From JAAYBQ01 sp035403465 (lineage in GTDB: Bacteria; Spirochaetota; UBA4802; UBA5550), in the NCBI GenBank assembly GCA_035403465.1, contig DAONFG010000005.1:51105-115104 (forward strand): DNA of 64,000 bases. Reading direction: 5' to 3'. The stretch's first letter is position 1; each line of letters begins with the position of its first letter. The translations under genes and the position numbers were made by a program. The notes under the pieces are model-generated. The model did not search any database. It was not told where the DNA came from and worked only from the letters and a program-made list of their open reading frames with translations. Positions 61,828 to 64,000 of the stretch are shown one piece after another.

Positions 61828-62612
61828 GCGGCATAAACAGAATACGGAACACGTTTGAAAACCGGGAAGGGATAAAACTCATGACACACGTGGTGGGCGG
61901 GTATCCTTCACTGGCCGCCAGTGAACAGTTAGTCGCAGCAATGGCAGCAGCAGGCGCCGACATGGTGGAGATACAGATACCATTCAGTGACCCGACCGCG
62001 GACGGCCCATCGATCATGACTGCCAATACAAAGGCACGGCTCGCCGGGACAACAACTGACTCCGTTATTGACATGGCAGGCCGCCTCGCTGCATCATCCG
62101 GGATCCCCATACTCCTCATGTCATATATAAACCCTGTTTACAGGTACGGTATAGATCGTTTCGTGGCCAGGACAGTTGAGCTTGGCATAAGCGGCGTCAT
62201 AATCCCAGATTACCCTGCTGATGATGAACTTGGATTGATAAAAAAATGCAATGACTCAGGAACAGCATTCGTGCCGCTTGTAACAGGCGGCTCATCGCAG
62301 GAGCGTATAGGCCGGGTGTGCGCGGCGAGCGATTCGCCTTTCCTCTACGCTGTGCTGCGCGCGGGGGTTACAGGCCGCAAGACCGAGCTTACAGGTGAGC
62401 ATTTGAGTTTCCTGGAGATGGCGCACAGGGTTACAGGCAAGTATGTTGCGGCGGGATTCGGCATAAGGGAAAAAGTCCAGGTTGAAACTCTGTCGAAGGC
62501 TGCCCATTGTGCCATTATCGGCAGCGCGGTTACCGAGATCATAGAGAAAGAGTCCGCGGCAGGGAGGAATCCCGCTGATGCGGTGGCCGCATTTATTAAG
62601 GGTATCAGGTAG
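61824..62612 (+). CDS. trpA: tryptophan synthase alpha chain
   Basis: A 262-residue TIM barrel that releases indole from indoleglycerol phosphate and channels it to TrpB. Catalytic Glu and Asp are in MVEIQIPFSDPTADGPSI. MSYINPVYRYG and the phosphate site FGIREKVQVETL are conserved. Last gene of the trp operon. Confidence 0.97.
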   Translation: MSGINRIRNTFENREGIKLMTHVVGGYPSLAASEQLVAAMAAAGADMVEIQIPFSDPTADGPSIMTANTKARLAGTTTDSVIDMAGRLAASSGIPILLMSYINPVYRYGIDRFVARTVELGISGVIIPDYPADDELGLIKKCNDSGTAFVPLVTGGSSQERIGRVCAASDSPFLYAVLRAGVTGRKTELTGEHLSFLEMAHRVTGKYVAAGFGIREKVQVETLSKAAHCAIIGSAVTEIIEKESAAGRNPADAVAAFIKGIR

Positions 62613-62650
62613 TTACGCCTGCGCAAACAGCATATCGAAGCAATGACAGT

Positions 62651-62691
62651 GTAATGTTTCTGCCTGTCAGTCCCTGCGGCTGAAACATTAC
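62651..62691. other. hairpin downstream of trpA
   Basis: GTAATGTTTC (62651-62660) and GAAACATTAC (62682-62691) make a 10-bp stem with a 21-base loop. No U-run follows, so termination would be inefficient. It lies between two convergent genes. Its ATGTTTC arms resemble those of the palindrome before trpE. Confidence 0.5.
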
Positions 62692-62761
62692 CTGCCTGCA
62701 AGTGTGATCAATCCATTGACATGCTTAATCTGGAAAGGTTTGTTCATATGACATCTCAGGG

Positions 62762-63223
62762 TCATTCCTCCGGGCCAAGTATGCTTTCATATTTTTTTCT
62801 CTCCCCGTCATCAAGGTATTTGAGCAGTACCCTGATAGTATAGCCCCCTACAATACGACCCTCACGATAATACACCCAGTCGCTGATTTTATCCGGATCA
62901 ATTTTTATGGTATCGCCGTATTTAACATTTTTGACAACTTCGGGATTATTCCATAGATCACCGTAGACAGCCCCGTTTTTTACCTGGATATTTCCGCACC
63001 AGAAATGCTCAACGCCGCTGCCGTCCTCAATCTTTACCTTAAGCATGAAGTCCTTTTCTTCCCTGCCCGGCTTCCTGTAGTGTTTCCAGAAGGAGGCCAG
63101 TGTACCCTGTGCCTTCCTGATCGCATTGTTCATCTCGGGGTCAGCGGCCGATATATCGAATGTCTCTTTTTCCGCGTAGAGTGCGGGCGTGATCAATAGT
63201 AACAGCAGCAGTAACCGTTTCAT
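62762..63223 (-). CDS. exported DUF2314 protein
   Basis: A 153-residue protein with a signal peptide (MKRLLLLLLLITPALYA). The mature part matches the DUF2314/YegJ family: DPEMNNAIRKAQGTLASFWK, FMLKVKIEDGSGVEHFWCGNIQ, and DWVYYREGRIVGGYTIRVLL. The family has no known reaction. It lies 28 bases after the YD-like gene in the same direction. Confidence 0.85.
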   Translation of the reverse strand: MKRLLLLLLLITPALYAEKETFDISAADPEMNNAIRKAQGTLASFWKHYRKPGREEKDFMLKVKIEDGSGVEHFWCGNIQVKNGAVYGDLWNNPEVVKNVKYGDTIKIDPDKISDWVYYREGRIVGGYTIRVLLKYLDDGERKKYESILGPEE

Positions 63224-63251
63224 AGTATCATTCCATCTCCATTTATTATTT

Positions 63252-63899
63252 TCAGAATATTATATCATTCAGGCTTTGCGGGGTCATTTTTCCATCATCA
63301 AGAACAATCCTCACATACCCGGCCCTGTCTCCGTTCAGCCTGAAATAATCAACACTGTTGATCATTCCGCCCTCGTCAAGCTTTACAATATAATAAAAGT
63401 CCAGACCGGCAACAGGCACATCCCTGGTACATTTTATCTCGCCCTTACCCCTGTAGGAGTATGTTGATATTGCCGCAGTCTCTCTGCCGGCTGAGTATTC
63501 CACAATGCGCTTTACAGTCCCGCTGGAATCATATTCTGTTTTGGTAATCATCAAAACTTCGTCATTCATATTATAGCTCGTGGCAACCCGCTTGCTCTTT
63601 GTGTATTCAATACGGGTATATTTCTGCTGCTCTCTCCGCGAATTGAATATGGTCTCCCTGAACTTTCTGTTTTCACTGTCATAGAAGTACTCCTCGTAAC
63701 CGATCAGCTTCATCAAATGGTCAAACTGCTTTACCTTGACCAGGTTGCCCCTTTCGTCATAGAACAATCTCATCTCGAATACAAGACTGTTGTCTGTCCC
63801 GATGAACATCAGCCCTGAGACCCTCCGGTTAAAATTCCCGGCGTACAGCATATCCGCACAGAAAAACATTAATAACAACGCCGCAATCCTGCGATACAT
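63252..63899 (-). CDS. exported protein with YD-like motifs
   Basis: A 215-residue protein with a signal peptide (MYRRIAALLLMFFCADMLYA). The mature part has repeated YD motifs such as MRLFYDERGNLVKVKQFD, EYFYDSENRKFRETIF, KTEYDSSGTVKRIVEY, resembling short RHS/YD-type or MORN-like beta hairpins. No toxin or enzyme domain is visible. Function is unknown. A good AAGGAG box precedes the start, and TTGACA at 63964-63969 (minus strand) is a candidate -35. Confidence 0.72.
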   Translation of the reverse strand: MYRRIAALLLMFFCADMLYAGNFNRRVSGLMFIGTDNSLVFEMRLFYDERGNLVKVKQFDHLMKLIGYEEYFYDSENRKFRETIFNSRREQQKYTRIEYTKSKRVATSYNMNDEVLMITKTEYDSSGTVKRIVEYSAGRETAAISTYSYRGKGEIKCTRDVPVAGLDFYYIVKLDEGGMINSVDYFRLNGDRAGYVRIVLDDGKMTPQSLNDIIF

Positions 63900-63963
63900 A
63901 AATCCTGCTCCTTATTAAAATTTTCCATTGTTACAGGCAGGGTATGTGTGAAGTGAGCCCTTT

Positions 63964-63969
63964 TGTCAA
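63964..63969 (-). promoter_or_regulatory. candidate -35 box for the 63252-63899 gene
   Basis: A perfect TTGACA on the minus strand, 65 bases before the start. The -10 region (CATACC or TACCCT, 17-19 bases on) is poor, so this is only a candidate. Confidence 0.35.
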
Positions 63970-64000
63970 TACACGATTTTAAAAATATTTGGTGGATTCC

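Overview
The window looks like a piece of a spirochaete chromosome (phylum Spirochaetota), probably from a free-living or uncultured lineage. This is an inference, because no rRNA gene is present. The evidence is a diderm cell with lipoproteins and a C-terminal-Phe outer-membrane protein remnant; a yaaR-holB-ricT cluster as in Bacillus next to a bactofilin; a truA-DUF2225 pair; and an RpoB whose rifampicin cluster carries Asn at the E. coli Ser531 position, a known spirochaete trait. The DNA is AT-rich between genes. The trp genes at the right are richer in GC than the ribosomal genes.

Layout. Positions 1-1127: the end of parA and all of parB, chromosome partitioning. 1160-6346 (minus): a housekeeping cluster, bactofilin, yaaR, holB (clamp-loader delta'), ricT (PSP1), metG and a small metallophosphoesterase. 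6883-9635 (plus): a lipoprotein and a penicillin-acylase-like membrane-anchored protein that seems to lack its nucleophile. 9721-11785 (minus): groES-groEL under a CIRCE operator. 11845-19381 (minus): moaC, pssA, ddl, lysC, a lipoprotein with a beta-barrel-like partner, then truA and a DUF2225 protein. 19613-20491 (plus): an unrecognised exported protein.

20561-51145 (minus, read right to left) is one long information-processing block: tRNA-Thr, rpmG, secE, nusG, rplK, rplA, rplJ, rplL, rpoB, rpoC, then the str, S10, spc and alpha genes (rpsL to rplQ), ending at a strong terminator. Good sigma-70-like promoters lie before the tRNA, before rpsL, before tuf and before rpmJ. Perfect hairpins without U-runs sit in several of the few real gaps (rplL/rpoB, rplJ/rplL, rpsG/fusA, tuf/rpsJ, rpsJ/rplC), which suggests processing or attenuation between sub-operons.

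51329-55744 is an accessory stretch: a nested inverted-repeat element, a MarR regulator overlapping a DUF4442 hotdog protein with a probable auto-operator, a decayed outer-membrane protein gene, a striking 35-residue-repeat helical protein with a histone-H1-like lysine tail, a small helical protein and a secreted GH18 glycosidase.

55917-62612 is a complete tryptophan operon, trpE-trpGD-trpC-trpF-trpB-trpA, with tight 1-4 base overlaps. It is preceded by a consensus promoter, a perfect 24-bp palindrome over the -10 and the presumed start site, a 22-residue leader peptide with three consecutive Trp codons, and mutually exclusive antiterminator and terminator hairpins. This is the most complete regulatory system in the window. 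62762-63899 (minus) holds a DUF2314 protein and an exported protein with YD-like motifs.
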